Positions 56,458 to 64,000 of a stretch of 64,000 nt of DNA are shown piece after piece. Source of the DNA: Austwickia sp. (GTDB lineage Bacteria > Actinomycetota > Actinomycetes > Actinomycetales > Dermatophilaceae); NCBI GenBank assembly GCA_016699675.1, contig CP064985.1, positions 4,216,001-4,280,000 on the forward strand. Direction: 5' to 3'. Position 1 is the first letter of the stretch. Each line of letters opens with the position of its first letter. The position numbers and the translations under genes are program-made. The notes under the pieces were generated by a model. That model did not search any database and was not told the origin of the DNA. It saw nothing but the letters and a program-made list of their open reading frames with translations.

Positions 56458-57702
56458 ATGACCACTTCCGACCCGGTCGCCGAGGCGTACCGTCGCTGCC
56501 GGCCGCAGGTGCTGGCCGCGACGGTACGCCTCACCCGGGACATCGACCTGGCCGAGGACTGCGTCCAGGACGCGATGCTGCGGGCGTTGCAGAGCTGGGA
56601 CCAGGATCCGCCGCGCAACCCGGCGGCGTGGCTGACGACGACCGCGCGGCACCTGGCCGTGGACCGGATCCGCCGGGAGGGTCGACTGCGGGCCAAGCTG
56701 CCGCTCCTTGTGGTCCCCGAGTCGGGCCCGGATGCTCGCCAGTACCCCGGCGTCGACCCCGATGATCCGCTGGAGAACCACGACCTGCTCAGCCTCGTCT
56801 TCCTGTGCTGCCACCCCGCGCTGGCCTCCTCCGGACAGGTCGCCCTGACGCTGCGGCTGCTGGGCGGGCTGACGGTGCCCGAGATCGCCGCCGGCCTGCT
56901 GCTCAAGGAGGCGACCGTCGCCGCCCGGATCACCCGGGCCAAGCAGAAGATCGCGGCCGCCGGGATCCCGTTCCGGGTGCCGGCCGCCGCGGACCTGCCC
57001 GAGCGCCTCGACGCGGTGCTCGACGTCATCCACCTCATCCACACGGCGGGGCACACGGCCGCCGAGGGCGCGACCCTGACCCGGCCCGACCTGGCCGGCA
57101 CCGCCCGCGACCTGGTCGGCATGCTGGCTCGCCTGCTGCCGCGCGACAGCGAGGTCCGGGGCCTGCTCGCGCTGTGCCTCCTCGACGACGCGCGTCTGCC
57201 GGCCCGGACCGATGGGGCCGGGGCGCTCGCGGTGCTGGCCGAGCAGGACCGGTCTGGCTGGGACCGCGACCTCCTCGCCGCGGGGTTGGCCGCCGCGACC
57301 GCCGCACTGCGAAGCGGCACGGGGCGATACGCCCTGCAGGCCGCCATCGCCGGGCTGCACGCCCAGGCGCCGTCCCTGGCCGCCACCGACTGGGCGGCCG
57401 TCGTCACCATGTACGACGGCCTCCTCGCGCGGTGGCCGAACCCGGTCGTCGCGGTGAACCGGCTGGTCGCGGTCAGCATGCTGCCCGGCGCGGACCCGCT
57501 CGCGGTGCTCGACGAGCTGGCCACCTTCGCCGACCATCCCGCGCTGGCGCGCTATCCCTACCTGCCTGCCGTGCGCGCCGAGCTGCTGCGCCGGGCGGGG
57601 CGGACGGCGGAGGCCGCGACGGCGTACCGCGCCGCCATCGCCCTGAACCGCAACGGCCCCCAGGATGCCTACCTGCGCCGCCGCCTGCGCGAGCTCGGCT
57701 GA
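56458..57702 (+). CDS. ECF42-type sigma factor with C-terminal TPR extension
   Basis: A 414-residue sigma factor much longer than ordinary ECF proteins. Region 2 includes IDLAEDCVQDAMLRALQSW, region 4 includes GLTVPEIAAGLLLKEATVAA. The C-terminal 230 residues are an Ala/Leu-rich helical domain (YALQAAIAGLHAQAPS, AVNRLVAVSMLPGADPLAVL) characteristic of ECF42, where the extension is needed for activity. There is no anti-sigma gene; the upstream DGPF gene is the known partner type. Likely active under stress, signal unknown. Confidence 0.92.
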   Translation: MTTSDPVAEAYRRCRPQVLAATVRLTRDIDLAEDCVQDAMLRALQSWDQDPPRNPAAWLTTTARHLAVDRIRREGRLRAKLPLLVVPESGPDARQYPGVDPDDPLENHDLLSLVFLCCHPALASSGQVALTLRLLGGLTVPEIAAGLLLKEATVAARITRAKQKIAAAGIPFRVPAAADLPERLDAVLDVIHLIHTAGHTAAEGATLTRPDLAGTARDLVGMLARLLPRDSEVRGLLALCLLDDARLPARTDGAGALAVLAEQDRSGWDRDLLAAGLAAATAALRSGTGRYALQAAIAGLHAQAPSLAATDWAAVVTMYDGLLARWPNPVVAVNRLVAVSMLPGADPLAVLDELATFADHPALARYPYLPAVRAELLRRAGRTAEAATAYRAAIALNRNGPQDAYLRRRLRELG

Positions 57703-57734
57703 GTCCGGGAGCTCGCGCTGGTTCTCCGCGCGTG

Positions 57735-59243
57735 CTAGCTCGGGTTAGCGGCCGGACAGGCGCGGCGGATGAAGTCGACGATCCCCGCCGACTCCGCTGC
57801 CCGGCAGGCCGCGTCGAGGTAGGGCATGTGCCCAGCGTCGAAGTACGCGTGCTCCAGCCGGTCCCACGCGGCGTCGTCGAGGCGCAGGTGCGCCAGCGTG
57901 TCCTCGGCCGCGTGGTACGGCGTGGCCAGGTCGTACCGCCCGTATTCGACCCGGACCCGCAGGTGCGGATTGGCGCGCAGCACGCGCTCCAGCCGGTCGG
58001 TGACGTCCACGGCCCGGCCGTCGAACTCGGCATACGACCATTCCTCCCCCGCGGCCGCCGCGTACACGGCGAACGGCAGGTCCAGGTCCGAGCCCAGCTC
58101 GGCGCGCAGGTAGTGGTGGATGGCCGCGGCGTACGGTCCTTCGAGCGCGTCCATCGACGGATCGGCGTCGGGCAGCTCGGCCACCCGGGAGCGAGCGGGT
58201 CCCGTGAACCGGCCGTCGATCCGGCCGACCACGAGCCCCCGGTCCCGCAGCACCTCCGCACAGAACCGCATGTGCTCGATGCGCAGGTCCGCCCGGTCGA
58301 CGTACCCCTCCGACAGCCCAGTGAGCCGCACGACCTCGGCGACCACCGCCGCCCGCCGCGCCGGATCGAGGCGGCGCCCCGCCCGCAGCGCGGCGGCGTA
58401 CTCGCCGTCCGCGAATGCCTCGGCTTCCGCCAGCACCTCCGGCAGCGGTCCCGGCGCGCCCACGCCGTGGTAGTGCGCGACCGCGGCGTACGTCGGGAGG
58501 AAGTGCACACACGCCTCGTCCCAGCGCGCGGACTCGAAGTCCTGGTTGGCGTAGCTGAGCACGCTGGACACCAGGACCAGCCCGTTGAGGGCAAGCCGGT
58601 GCGCGCTGCTGAGCCGTTCGGCCACCGCGACCGCGCGCAGCGTGCCGTAGCTCTCGCCGAGCAGGAACTTCGGGGACATCCACCGGTCCTCGCGGGTGCA
58701 CCACAGCCGGATGAGCTCGGCGATCTGCTCGACGTCCTTGGCGAAGCCGTGGAACTCCCCCGGCCTGCCGCCCTCCACGGCGCGGGACTGCCCGGTGGAC
58801 ATCGGATCGATGAAGACCAAGTCGGTGGCGTGCAGCAGGGTGTCGGGGTTGTCGACAAGCGCGTACGGCGGCGGCAGCGTCGCGCCCGGCTCGCCCATCT
58901 CGACGCGCCGCGGCCCGGCGAGGCCGAGGTGCAGCCACACCGAGGCGGAGCCGGGTCCGCCGTTGAAGACGAACGTCAGCGGGCGGGTGGCCGGGTCGGC
59001 GTCGTCGAGCGTGTACGCCGTGACCGCGAGCTGCCCGCGCGCCCGCCAGCCGCGGAAGACGCCGCCGTCGAGGTCTTCCTCGCGCAGCACGATCCGGCCG
59101 GTCCGGGCGGTGTAGCGCAGCTCGCCCGCCCCGGTGGCCAGCGTGTGCCGGGTGGTGATGAGCCGATCGACCGGCTCGGTCAGAGGGGGCGCAGGGGGCG
59201 ACGAGGACGAGGTGTCGGCGGTCGGGGGGATCGCGGCGGCCAT
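57735..59243 (-). CDS. S10-family serine carboxypeptidase-like protein
   Basis: A 502-residue alpha/beta-hydrolase of peptidase family S10. The oxyanion motif FVFNGGPGSASVWLHLG, nucleophile GESYGTLRA, Asp in EYGRYDLATPY and His in DAGHMPYLD make a full triad. No signal peptide is visible; the N-terminus is a Ser/Pro-rich tail, so it may be cytoplasmic. It converges with the ECF42 gene and begins 10 bp after the MarR gene, so both may share a promoter. Substrate unknown. Confidence 0.9.
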   Translation of the reverse strand: MAAAIPPTADTSSSSPPAPPLTEPVDRLITTRHTLATGAGELRYTARTGRIVLREEDLDGGVFRGWRARGQLAVTAYTLDDADPATRPLTFVFNGGPGSASVWLHLGLAGPRRVEMGEPGATLPPPYALVDNPDTLLHATDLVFIDPMSTGQSRAVEGGRPGEFHGFAKDVEQIAELIRLWCTREDRWMSPKFLLGESYGTLRAVAVAERLSSAHRLALNGLVLVSSVLSYANQDFESARWDEACVHFLPTYAAVAHYHGVGAPGPLPEVLAEAEAFADGEYAAALRAGRRLDPARRAAVVAEVVRLTGLSEGYVDRADLRIEHMRFCAEVLRDRGLVVGRIDGRFTGPARSRVAELPDADPSMDALEGPYAAAIHHYLRAELGSDLDLPFAVYAAAAGEEWSYAEFDGRAVDVTDRLERVLRANPHLRVRVEYGRYDLATPYHAAEDTLAHLRLDDAAWDRLEHAYFDAGHMPYLDAACRAAESAGIVDFIRRACPAANPS

Positions 59244-59253
59244 ACCGAGCAGG

Positions 59254-59736
59254 TTAGTTCGGCGCCCCGCCCGCCGATCGCCGGTCCGCGAGGCGGGCGA
59301 TGATCCCGGCCGTGATCCGGTCGAGGGCGGCCACGTCCGCGGCGTCCAGGCCGTCGAACAGGTAGCGTCGCACCCCCGCCACGTGGTCGGGGGCCGCCGC
59401 TCGCAGCCGGTCCAGGCCCTCCGGGGTCGCCGTCACGAGTTGCCCGCGCGCGTCGTCCGGGCAACAGGTCCGCCGGACCAGGTCCCGCTTCTCCATCCGG
59501 GTCAGGTGGTGGCTGGCGCGGCTGCGCTCCCAGCCCAGCCGCTCCGCGAGCGCGAGGACGCGCTGGGCGTGGTCGGGCGACTCCGAGAGCGCCACGAGGA
59601 CGCCGTAGTCCGGCAGCGACAGGCCGTGCGCGGCGAGGTCGGCGCCGAGCGCGGCGGGCAGGGCGGTGGCGACGTCCAGCCACTGCCGCCAGATCCGTTG
59701 TTCGTTGTCGTCCAGCCAGCCGTTCCCCGTGGTCAT
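59254..59736 (-). CDS. MarR-family transcriptional regulator
   Basis: A 160-residue winged-helix repressor. Clear segments: LPDYGVLVALSESPDHAQRV, the recognition helix LAERLGWERSRASHHLTRME, and the wing GQLVTATPEGLDRL. A CCPDDARGQ Cys pair precedes the wing and could act in redox sensing. Divergent from the YceI gene with an 84-bp gap carrying two near-identical TTGACAC sites, so it probably controls itself and yceI. Confidence 0.92.
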   Translation of the reverse strand: MTTGNGWLDDNEQRIWRQWLDVATALPAALGADLAAHGLSLPDYGVLVALSESPDHAQRVLALAERLGWERSRASHHLTRMEKRDLVRRTCCPDDARGQLVTATPEGLDRLRAAAPDHVAGVRRYLFDGLDAADVAALDRITAGIIARLADRRSAGGAPN

Positions 59737-59753
59737 GCCTCCAGAATAGGCGT

Positions 59754-59799
59754 TAGTTGACACGTCATCACGCCCGGGGTAATGTAGTTGACACATCAA
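59754..59799. promoter_or_regulatory. Two MarR operator candidates between marR and yceI
   Basis: TAGTTGACAC occurs twice, at 59754-59763 and 59785-59794, exactly 31 bp apart, about three helical turns. The right copy is part of TTGACACATCAA (59788-59799), an inverted repeat with TTGA/TCAA ends; the left reads TTGACACGTCAT. The sites lie 17 and 21 bp from the two start codons and should cover both promoters. Confidence 0.6.
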
Positions 59800-59820
59800 C
59801 GACCCACGAAGGAGTCCCTC

Positions 59821-60381
59821 ATGAACACTCTCACCCATCTCACGCCACTTGCCGAGCTCGCCGGCAGCTACGCCATCGACCCCGCGCACAGCCGCCTCGG
59901 CTTCGTCGCGCGGCACGCCATGGTCACCAAGGTGCGCGGCTCCTTCGACGAGTTCAGCGGGACCGCGAGCACGCAGCCCGGGCTGGCCGACGCCGCCATC
60001 GCGGTCACCATTCAGACGGCGAGCGTCGACACCCGCCAGGGCGACCGCGACGCACACCTGCGCGGCGGCGACTTCTTCGACGTCGAGGCCTACCCGACCA
60101 TGACCTTCGTCTCCACGGCGGTGACCGCGGTCGACGACGAGGTCCTGCGCGTCACCGGCGACCTCACGATCAAGGAGCAGACCCGCGCGGTCACCATCGA
60201 CTTCGCGTACGCCGGCTCGGCCACGGACCCGTTCGGCAACCACCGGATCGGCTTCGACGGCTCGACCACCATCAGCCGCAAGGACTTCGGCCTGACCTGG
60301 AACGCCGCGCTGGAGACCGGCGGGGTGCTCGTCTCCGACAAGATCACGCTGGAGTTCGAGATCTCCGCGATCAAGGCCTGA
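59821..60381 (+). CDS. YceI-family lipocalin-like protein
   Basis: A 186-residue YceI protein, a beta-barrel that binds polyisoprenoid-like lipids. It contains YAIDPAHSRLGFVARHAMVT, the HLRGGDFFDVEAYPTMTF segment and FDGSTTISRKDFGLTWN. No signal peptide, so probably cytoplasmic, unlike the periplasmic E. coli protein. GAAGGAG lies before the ATG. Probably repressed by the divergent MarR protein. It converges with aroB with only three bases between stops; a GCCTGA/TCAGGC dyad spans both. Confidence 0.93.
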   Translation: MNTLTHLTPLAELAGSYAIDPAHSRLGFVARHAMVTKVRGSFDEFSGTASTQPGLADAAIAVTIQTASVDTRQGDRDAHLRGGDFFDVEAYPTMTFVSTAVTAVDDEVLRVTGDLTIKEQTRAVTIDFAYAGSATDPFGNHRIGFDGSTTISRKDFGLTWNAALETGGVLVSDKITLEFEISAIKA

Positions 60382-60384
60382 ATC

Positions 60385-61464
60385 TCAGGCGCAGACGGCG
60401 TCGTACGCCGCGCGCAGCAGCTCCTCGCTCGGCCCCTCCAGCCGCCCCGGGTGGCCGATGCCGTCGAGCACGACGAACCGCAGCGTGGCCCCGCGGGTCT
60501 TCTTGTCCCGGGTCATCGCGGTCAGGAGCGCGTCCCAGCGACCCGGTGCGTACGTCGTGGGCAGGCCCAGCGAGCCGATCACGCGCCGGTGCCGCGCCAC
60601 GTCCACCTCGTCGAGCCGGCCGGCGAGACGGGCCAACTCGGCGGCGTAGACCATCCCGACCGCCACGGCGTCGCCGTGCCGCCAGGTGTAGCCCTCGACC
60701 TGCTCGATGGCATGGCCGAAGGTGTGCCCGTAGTTCAGGATCTCGCGCAGCGAGGACTCCTTCAGGTCGGCCGTGACGACGTCGGCCTTCACCTGGATCT
60801 TCCGGCGGACCAGCTCCGCCAGCACCGGCCCGGCCGGGTCGAGCGCTGCGGCCGGGTCGGCCTCGACCAGGTCTAGGATGACCGGGTCGGCGATGAAGCC
60901 GCCCTTGACAACCTCAGCCATCCCGGCGGCCAGGTCCGCCCGCGGCAGACTCACCAGGTGGTCCAGGTCCGCCAGCACCCCGGCCGGCGGGTGGAACGAG
61001 CCGACCAGGTTCTTGCCCTCTGGCGTGTTGATGCCGGTCTTGCCGCCCACGGCCGCGTCGACCATGCCGAGCAGGGTCGTCGGGACGTGGACGACCCGCA
61101 CCCCACGCAGCCACGTCGCCGCGACGAATCCGCCGAGATCGGTGACCGAGCCGCCGCCGACCGCGACCACCGCATCGGTGCGCGTGAATGCCGCGCGGCC
61201 CAGCACACCCCACAGCTCGGCGGCGACCGCGCTGGTCTTGGCCGCCTCCGCGTCGGGCAGGTCCTCGACATAGACCTCGTAGCCGGCCTCGGCCAGGGTC
61301 ATGCGGGCCTCGTCCCCCGGGTGTGTCAGACAGGCGGGGCGCAGCACCAGTACCCGGCGTACGGCAGGCCCCAGCAGGGCCGGGAGCGCGCCCATCAGAC
61401 CCGAGCCGACGAGCACGTCGTACCCGCCCGCGCCGCCCACCCGGATCGCGTGCATCGTGGTCAT
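60385..61464 (-). CDS. aroB: 3-dehydroquinate synthase
   Basis: Second shikimate-pathway enzyme, 359 residues, NAD- and zinc-dependent. Motifs: VVAVGGGSVTDLGGFVAATW, TTLLGMVDAAVGGKTGINT, and metal-ligand regions LNYGHTFGHAIEQV and WRHGDAVAVGMVYAAELA. The ATG overlaps the aroK stop (ATGA). It ends the aroC-aroK-aroB cluster; efp, usually next, is displaced about 10 kb. Confidence 0.96.
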   Translation of the reverse strand: MTTMHAIRVGGAGGYDVLVGSGLMGALPALLGPAVRRVLVLRPACLTHPGDEARMTLAEAGYEVYVEDLPDAEAAKTSAVAAELWGVLGRAAFTRTDAVVAVGGGSVTDLGGFVAATWLRGVRVVHVPTTLLGMVDAAVGGKTGINTPEGKNLVGSFHPPAGVLADLDHLVSLPRADLAAGMAEVVKGGFIADPVILDLVEADPAAALDPAGPVLAELVRRKIQVKADVVTADLKESSLREILNYGHTFGHAIEQVEGYTWRHGDAVAVGMVYAAELARLAGRLDEVDVARHRRVIGSLGLPTTYAPGRWDALLTAMTRDKKTRGATLRFVVLDGIGHPGRLEGPSEELLRAAYDAVCA

Positions 61465-61994
61465 GCCGACCCCTCTCGCGCCGCCAGACCCAGCCGCGTC
61501 ACGATCTCCTCCGCCACCTCGCGGGGCGTGAGCTCGCTGGTGTCGATGCGCAGGCTGGCCAGTCGCTCATAGATCGGACGGCGGGCCTCCATGAGCCGAA
61601 GCCAGGCACCGCGTGGGTTGAGGGCCAGCAGCGGCCGGCCGTGGTCGAGGCCGGTACGTCGGACCGCCTCCTTCAGCCCCACATCGAGGAAGACGACCCG
61701 CTGCCCAGCGAGCGCCGCCTGGGTCGCCTCCGCGAGGACGGCGCCGCCGCCGAGGGCGAGGACGCCGCCGTACGACGCCAGCGCGTCGGCGACCACGCTC
61801 GCCTCCACGGCACGGAAGTGCTCCTCGCCCTGCTCGACGAAGATGTCGGGGATCGAGCGGCCTTCGCGCGCTTCGATCAGCGCGTCCGTGTCCGCGGTCG
61901 AGGCTCCGAGGAGCTGAGCCAGTTCGGCGGCGACCGTGGACTTTCCGGCCCCCGGCGGCCCCATCAGGACGACCAGCGGGCCGGTGGCGGTCAC
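61461..61994 (-). CDS. aroK: Shikimate kinase
   Basis: Phosphorylates shikimate at the 3-OH; 177 residues. P-loop LMGPPGAGKSTVAAELA, the shikimate-binding DTDALIEAREGRSI, GGVLALGGGAVL and the lid RPLLAL are present. GTG at 61994 overlaps the aroC stop; GTG at 61997 is an equal alternative adding one residue. Overlaps aroB downstream. Confidence 0.95.
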   Translation of the reverse strand: MTATGPLVVLMGPPGAGKSTVAAELAQLLGASTADTDALIEAREGRSIPDIFVEQGEEHFRAVEASVVADALASYGGVLALGGGAVLAEATQAALAGQRVVFLDVGLKEAVRRTGLDHGRPLLALNPRGAWLRLMEARRPIYERLASLRIDTSELTPREVAEEIVTRLGLAAREGSA

Positions 61995-63223
61995 CACGAG
62001 CGCATCCCCTCGGGGATGCCGGCGAGATACGCCTCGTACGCCGCGCGGGTCTGCGCCAGGTGGTCCCCGCCGAACTTCTCGGCGACCGCTTCGGCCAGGA
62101 CCAGCGCGACCATGGCCTCGGCCACGACCCCCGCGGCCGGGACCGCGCACGTGTCCGAACGCTGGTGGATCGCAGTAGCCGGGTCGTCGCCGGTCACGTC
62201 GATCGTGGCGAGCGCGCGGGGCACCGTGCTGATCGGCTTCATCGCGGCCCGCACCCGCAGCACCTCGCCGGTGCTCATGCCGCCCTCCGTGCCCCCCGCG
62301 CGGCCGGTCCGACGCCGGATCGTCCCGGCGTCGTCGCGGGCCATCTCGTCGTGGGCGGCGCTCCCGCGCCGGGCCGCGCTGCGGAAGCCGTCGCCGACCT
62401 CGACGCCCTTGATGGCCTGGATGCTCATCAGCGCGGCCGCGAGGCGCGCGTCGAGGCGCCGGTCCCAGTGCACGTGACTGCCGAGGCCGGGCGGGCAGCC
62501 GTAGGCCAGGACCTCGACCACCCCGCCGAGGGTGTCGCCGTCGCCGTGCGCGGCGTCGATCTCGGCGACCATCGCGGCGGAGGCGGCCGGGTCGTACGCG
62601 CGGACGGGGTCGGCGTCGAGGGCCGGTACGTCGTCCGGGGTCGGCAGCGCCGCCGTCTGGTCGGTGTCGAGCTGACCTGCAGTCCCGATGGCCACGGTGT
62701 GCGCCACGAGCCGGATGCCGCAGGTCTGCTGAAGGTAGGCGGCGGCGATCGCCCCGAGGGCCACCCGTGCGGCCGTCTCCCGCGCCGAGGCCCGCTCCAA
62801 CACGGGCCGGGCGTCGTCGAATCCGTACTTCTGCATTCCCACCAGGTCCGCGTGCCCGGGCCGCGGCCGGGTCAGCGGGCGGTTGCGGGCGATCTCCTGC
62901 GGGGCGTTGACGTCGTCGGCGGCGGCGAAGGCCGCGGCTTCGACCGGGTCCGGGCTCATCACGGTGGACCACTTGGGCCACTCGCTGTTGCCGATCTCCA
63001 GGGCGATCGGCGAGCCGATCGTGACCCCGTGCCGAACCCCACCCAGGATCTCCAGCGCGTCCTGCTCGAACTTCTGCCGGGCGCCGCGGCCGTAGCCCAG
63101 CCGACGCCGGGCCAGCGCGGCCTCGATGTCCTTGCTTGTCACCTGGATTCCGGCCGGCAGTCCCTCGATCACGGCCACGAGCGAGGGGCCGTGCGACTCC
63201 CCCGCGGTCAACCAACGCACCAT
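61991..63223 (-). CDS. aroC: Chorismate synthase
   Basis: Last common step of aromatic synthesis, FMN-dependent; 410 residues. Motifs: VRWLTAGESHGPSLVAVIEG, RRRLGYGRGARQ, RPGHADLVGMQKYGFDDARP, RASARETAARVALGA and the C-terminal HQRSDTCAVPAAGVV. The ATG at 63223 gives the standard MxRWLTAGESHGP start; another ATG at 63232 would add three residues, and neither has a strong ribosome-binding site. Confidence 0.95.
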   Translation of the reverse strand: MVRWLTAGESHGPSLVAVIEGLPAGIQVTSKDIEAALARRRLGYGRGARQKFEQDALEILGGVRHGVTIGSPIALEIGNSEWPKWSTVMSPDPVEAAAFAAADDVNAPQEIARNRPLTRPRPGHADLVGMQKYGFDDARPVLERASARETAARVALGAIAAAYLQQTCGIRLVAHTVAIGTAGQLDTDQTAALPTPDDVPALDADPVRAYDPAASAAMVAEIDAAHGDGDTLGGVVEVLAYGCPPGLGSHVHWDRRLDARLAAALMSIQAIKGVEVGDGFRSAARRGSAAHDEMARDDAGTIRRRTGRAGGTEGGMSTGEVLRVRAAMKPISTVPRALATIDVTGDDPATAIHQRSDTCAVPAAGVVAEAMVALVLAEAVAEKFGGDHLAQTRAAYEAYLAGIPEGMRSW

Positions 63224-63282
63224 GCGCGCCATGCTGCCAGAACGCCGAACGACCCCCGCAATCCGTCCGTCGCAACGGGGGC

Positions 63283-64000
63283 TCAGTGCAAGAGCTCGAT
63301 TCCGGTGGCCCGTTCCAGGGCCGCCCGCATCGCCGGCACGGGCGGGTACGCCTCGGTCATCAACCACACCTGCTCGGCGGCCTGGTGCAGCAGCATGTCG
63401 AGGCCCGACAGCACCCGGGCGCCACCGGCCTGCGCCCAGGTCGCCAGGGCCGTGGGCCACCCGCCGTACACCACGTCCATGACCAACGCCCCCGGCCCGG
63501 GTGCGCCGGCGCCCCCCGCGGGCAGGCCGAGATCGGTGCCGGTGGGCAGGGTGCTGACGACGAGTTCGAAGTCTCGGCCGTACGACGGAAGGTCGGCCAG
63601 GGGCAGCTCTCGCGTCGCCAGCCCGGCGCTCCGGGCGACCGCTACGGTCTCCGGCCGCGCCTGCGCGCGGACGCCGAACGCGACCGCGCCCACCCCCAGC
63701 TCGGCGAGCGCCGCGCACGCCGACCGTGCCGTAGCGCCCGACCCCAGCACCAGCGCCTCCCCGGCCGCCGGCGCGCCCGCCTCGCGGAGGGCCCGCATCA
63801 GGCCGTACGCGTCCGTGCTATCGGCCAGCCAGCCCGTCCCGCGGCGCAAGAGGGTATTGGCGGCTCCGACCAGCCGGGCCCGCTCCGTCGCCCCCGCCGC
63901 CACCGCGAGGGCGGCCTCCTTGTTGGGCATCGTGAGCGACAGCCCGACCCACTCGGGTCCCAGCCCCGCCAGAACCTCGGCTACGGTCGGCTCGCCGGCC
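63283..64000 (-). CDS. aroE: Shikimate dehydrogenase, N-terminus outside window
   Basis: The visible 238 residues, missing only the first part of the protein, end at TGA 63283. VGLSLTMPNKEAAL contains the substrate-binding Lys, AANTLLRRGTGWLADSTDAYG the Asn and Asp of the shikimate site, and VLGSGATARSACAAL the NADP-binding glycine loop. It reduces 3-dehydroshikimate. It lies 59 bp before aroC, so the order is aroE-aroC-aroK-aroB. Confidence 0.93.
   Translation of the reverse strand, partial: AGEPTVAEVLAGLGPEWVGLSLTMPNKEAALAVAAGATERARLVGAANTLLRRGTGWLADSTDAYGLMRALREAGAPAAGEALVLGSGATARSACAALAELGVGAVAFGVRAQARPETVAVARSAGLATRELPLADLPSYGRDFELVVSTLPTGTDLGLPAGGAGAPGPGALVMDVVYGGWPTALATWAQAGGARVLSGLDMLLHQAAEQVWLMTEAYPPVPAMRAALERATGIELLH

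Overview
The window is chromosomal DNA of a very GC-rich actinobacterium. The evidence is the actinobacterial integration host factor mihF, the fused ribBA and coaBC genes, an actinobacterial PriA without a helicase P-loop, frequent GTG starts and extreme GC. The order pyrR-pyrB-pyrC-carA-carB-pyrK-pyrD-pyrF / mihF-gmk-rpoZ-coaBC / metK / priA / def-fmt-rsmB-rpe / ribD-ribE-ribBA-ribH follows the block known from Mycobacterium tuberculosis and other actinobacteria. Something near Intrasporangiaceae or Dermatophilaceae is a guess only. No rRNA, tRNA or CRISPR array was recognised.

Layout. 1-5260 (minus strand): FMN-riboswitch-controlled riboflavin operon ribD-ribE-ribBA-ribH-ribM plus a second ribH paralogue cut by the window edge. 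5496-11771: an exopolysaccharide locus with two convergent GH46 chitosanases, an acyltransferase and a one-chain NodB deacetylase/GT2 polysaccharide synthase, behind a promoter embedded in a 48-bp dyad. 11838-13867: two sugar or nucleoside kinases. 14044-25645: rpe, rsmB, fmt, def, an MFS exporter, priA, metK, coaBC, rpoZ, gmk, mihF. 25865-36885: chorismate mutase and the complete de novo pyrimidine operon, with a PyrR-type RNA site before pyrR. 37042-42986 (plus strand): GAF regulator, aldehyde dehydrogenase, alcohol dehydrogenase, pgi. 43224-47351: a four-gene overlapping module of a 54-residue peptide, an ECF sigma factor, a small beta-sandwich-like protein and a TPR-CHAT protease. 47570-49011: thiosulfate uptake pair. 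49109-50181: nusB and efp. 50418-60381: an orphan peptide-binding lipoprotein, an intact IS1380-family element with target duplication, a two-component pair in which both genes carry a one-base deletion, a DGPF/ECF42 pair, an S10 peptidase and a MarR-YceI divergent pair. 60385-64000: aroB-aroK-aroC-aroE.

How it fits together. Almost all housekeeping genes lie on the minus strand in tightly overlapping operons, while most accessory genes lie on the plus strand in three insertions: rpe/ribD, pyrR/nusB and efp/aroB. The two most interesting accessory systems are the chitosanase plus deacetylase-synthase locus, which looks like a machine to make, modify and trim a partly deacetylated poly-GlcNAc coat, and the peptide/sigma/CHAT-protease module, which looks like an undescribed proteolysis-linked signalling system.
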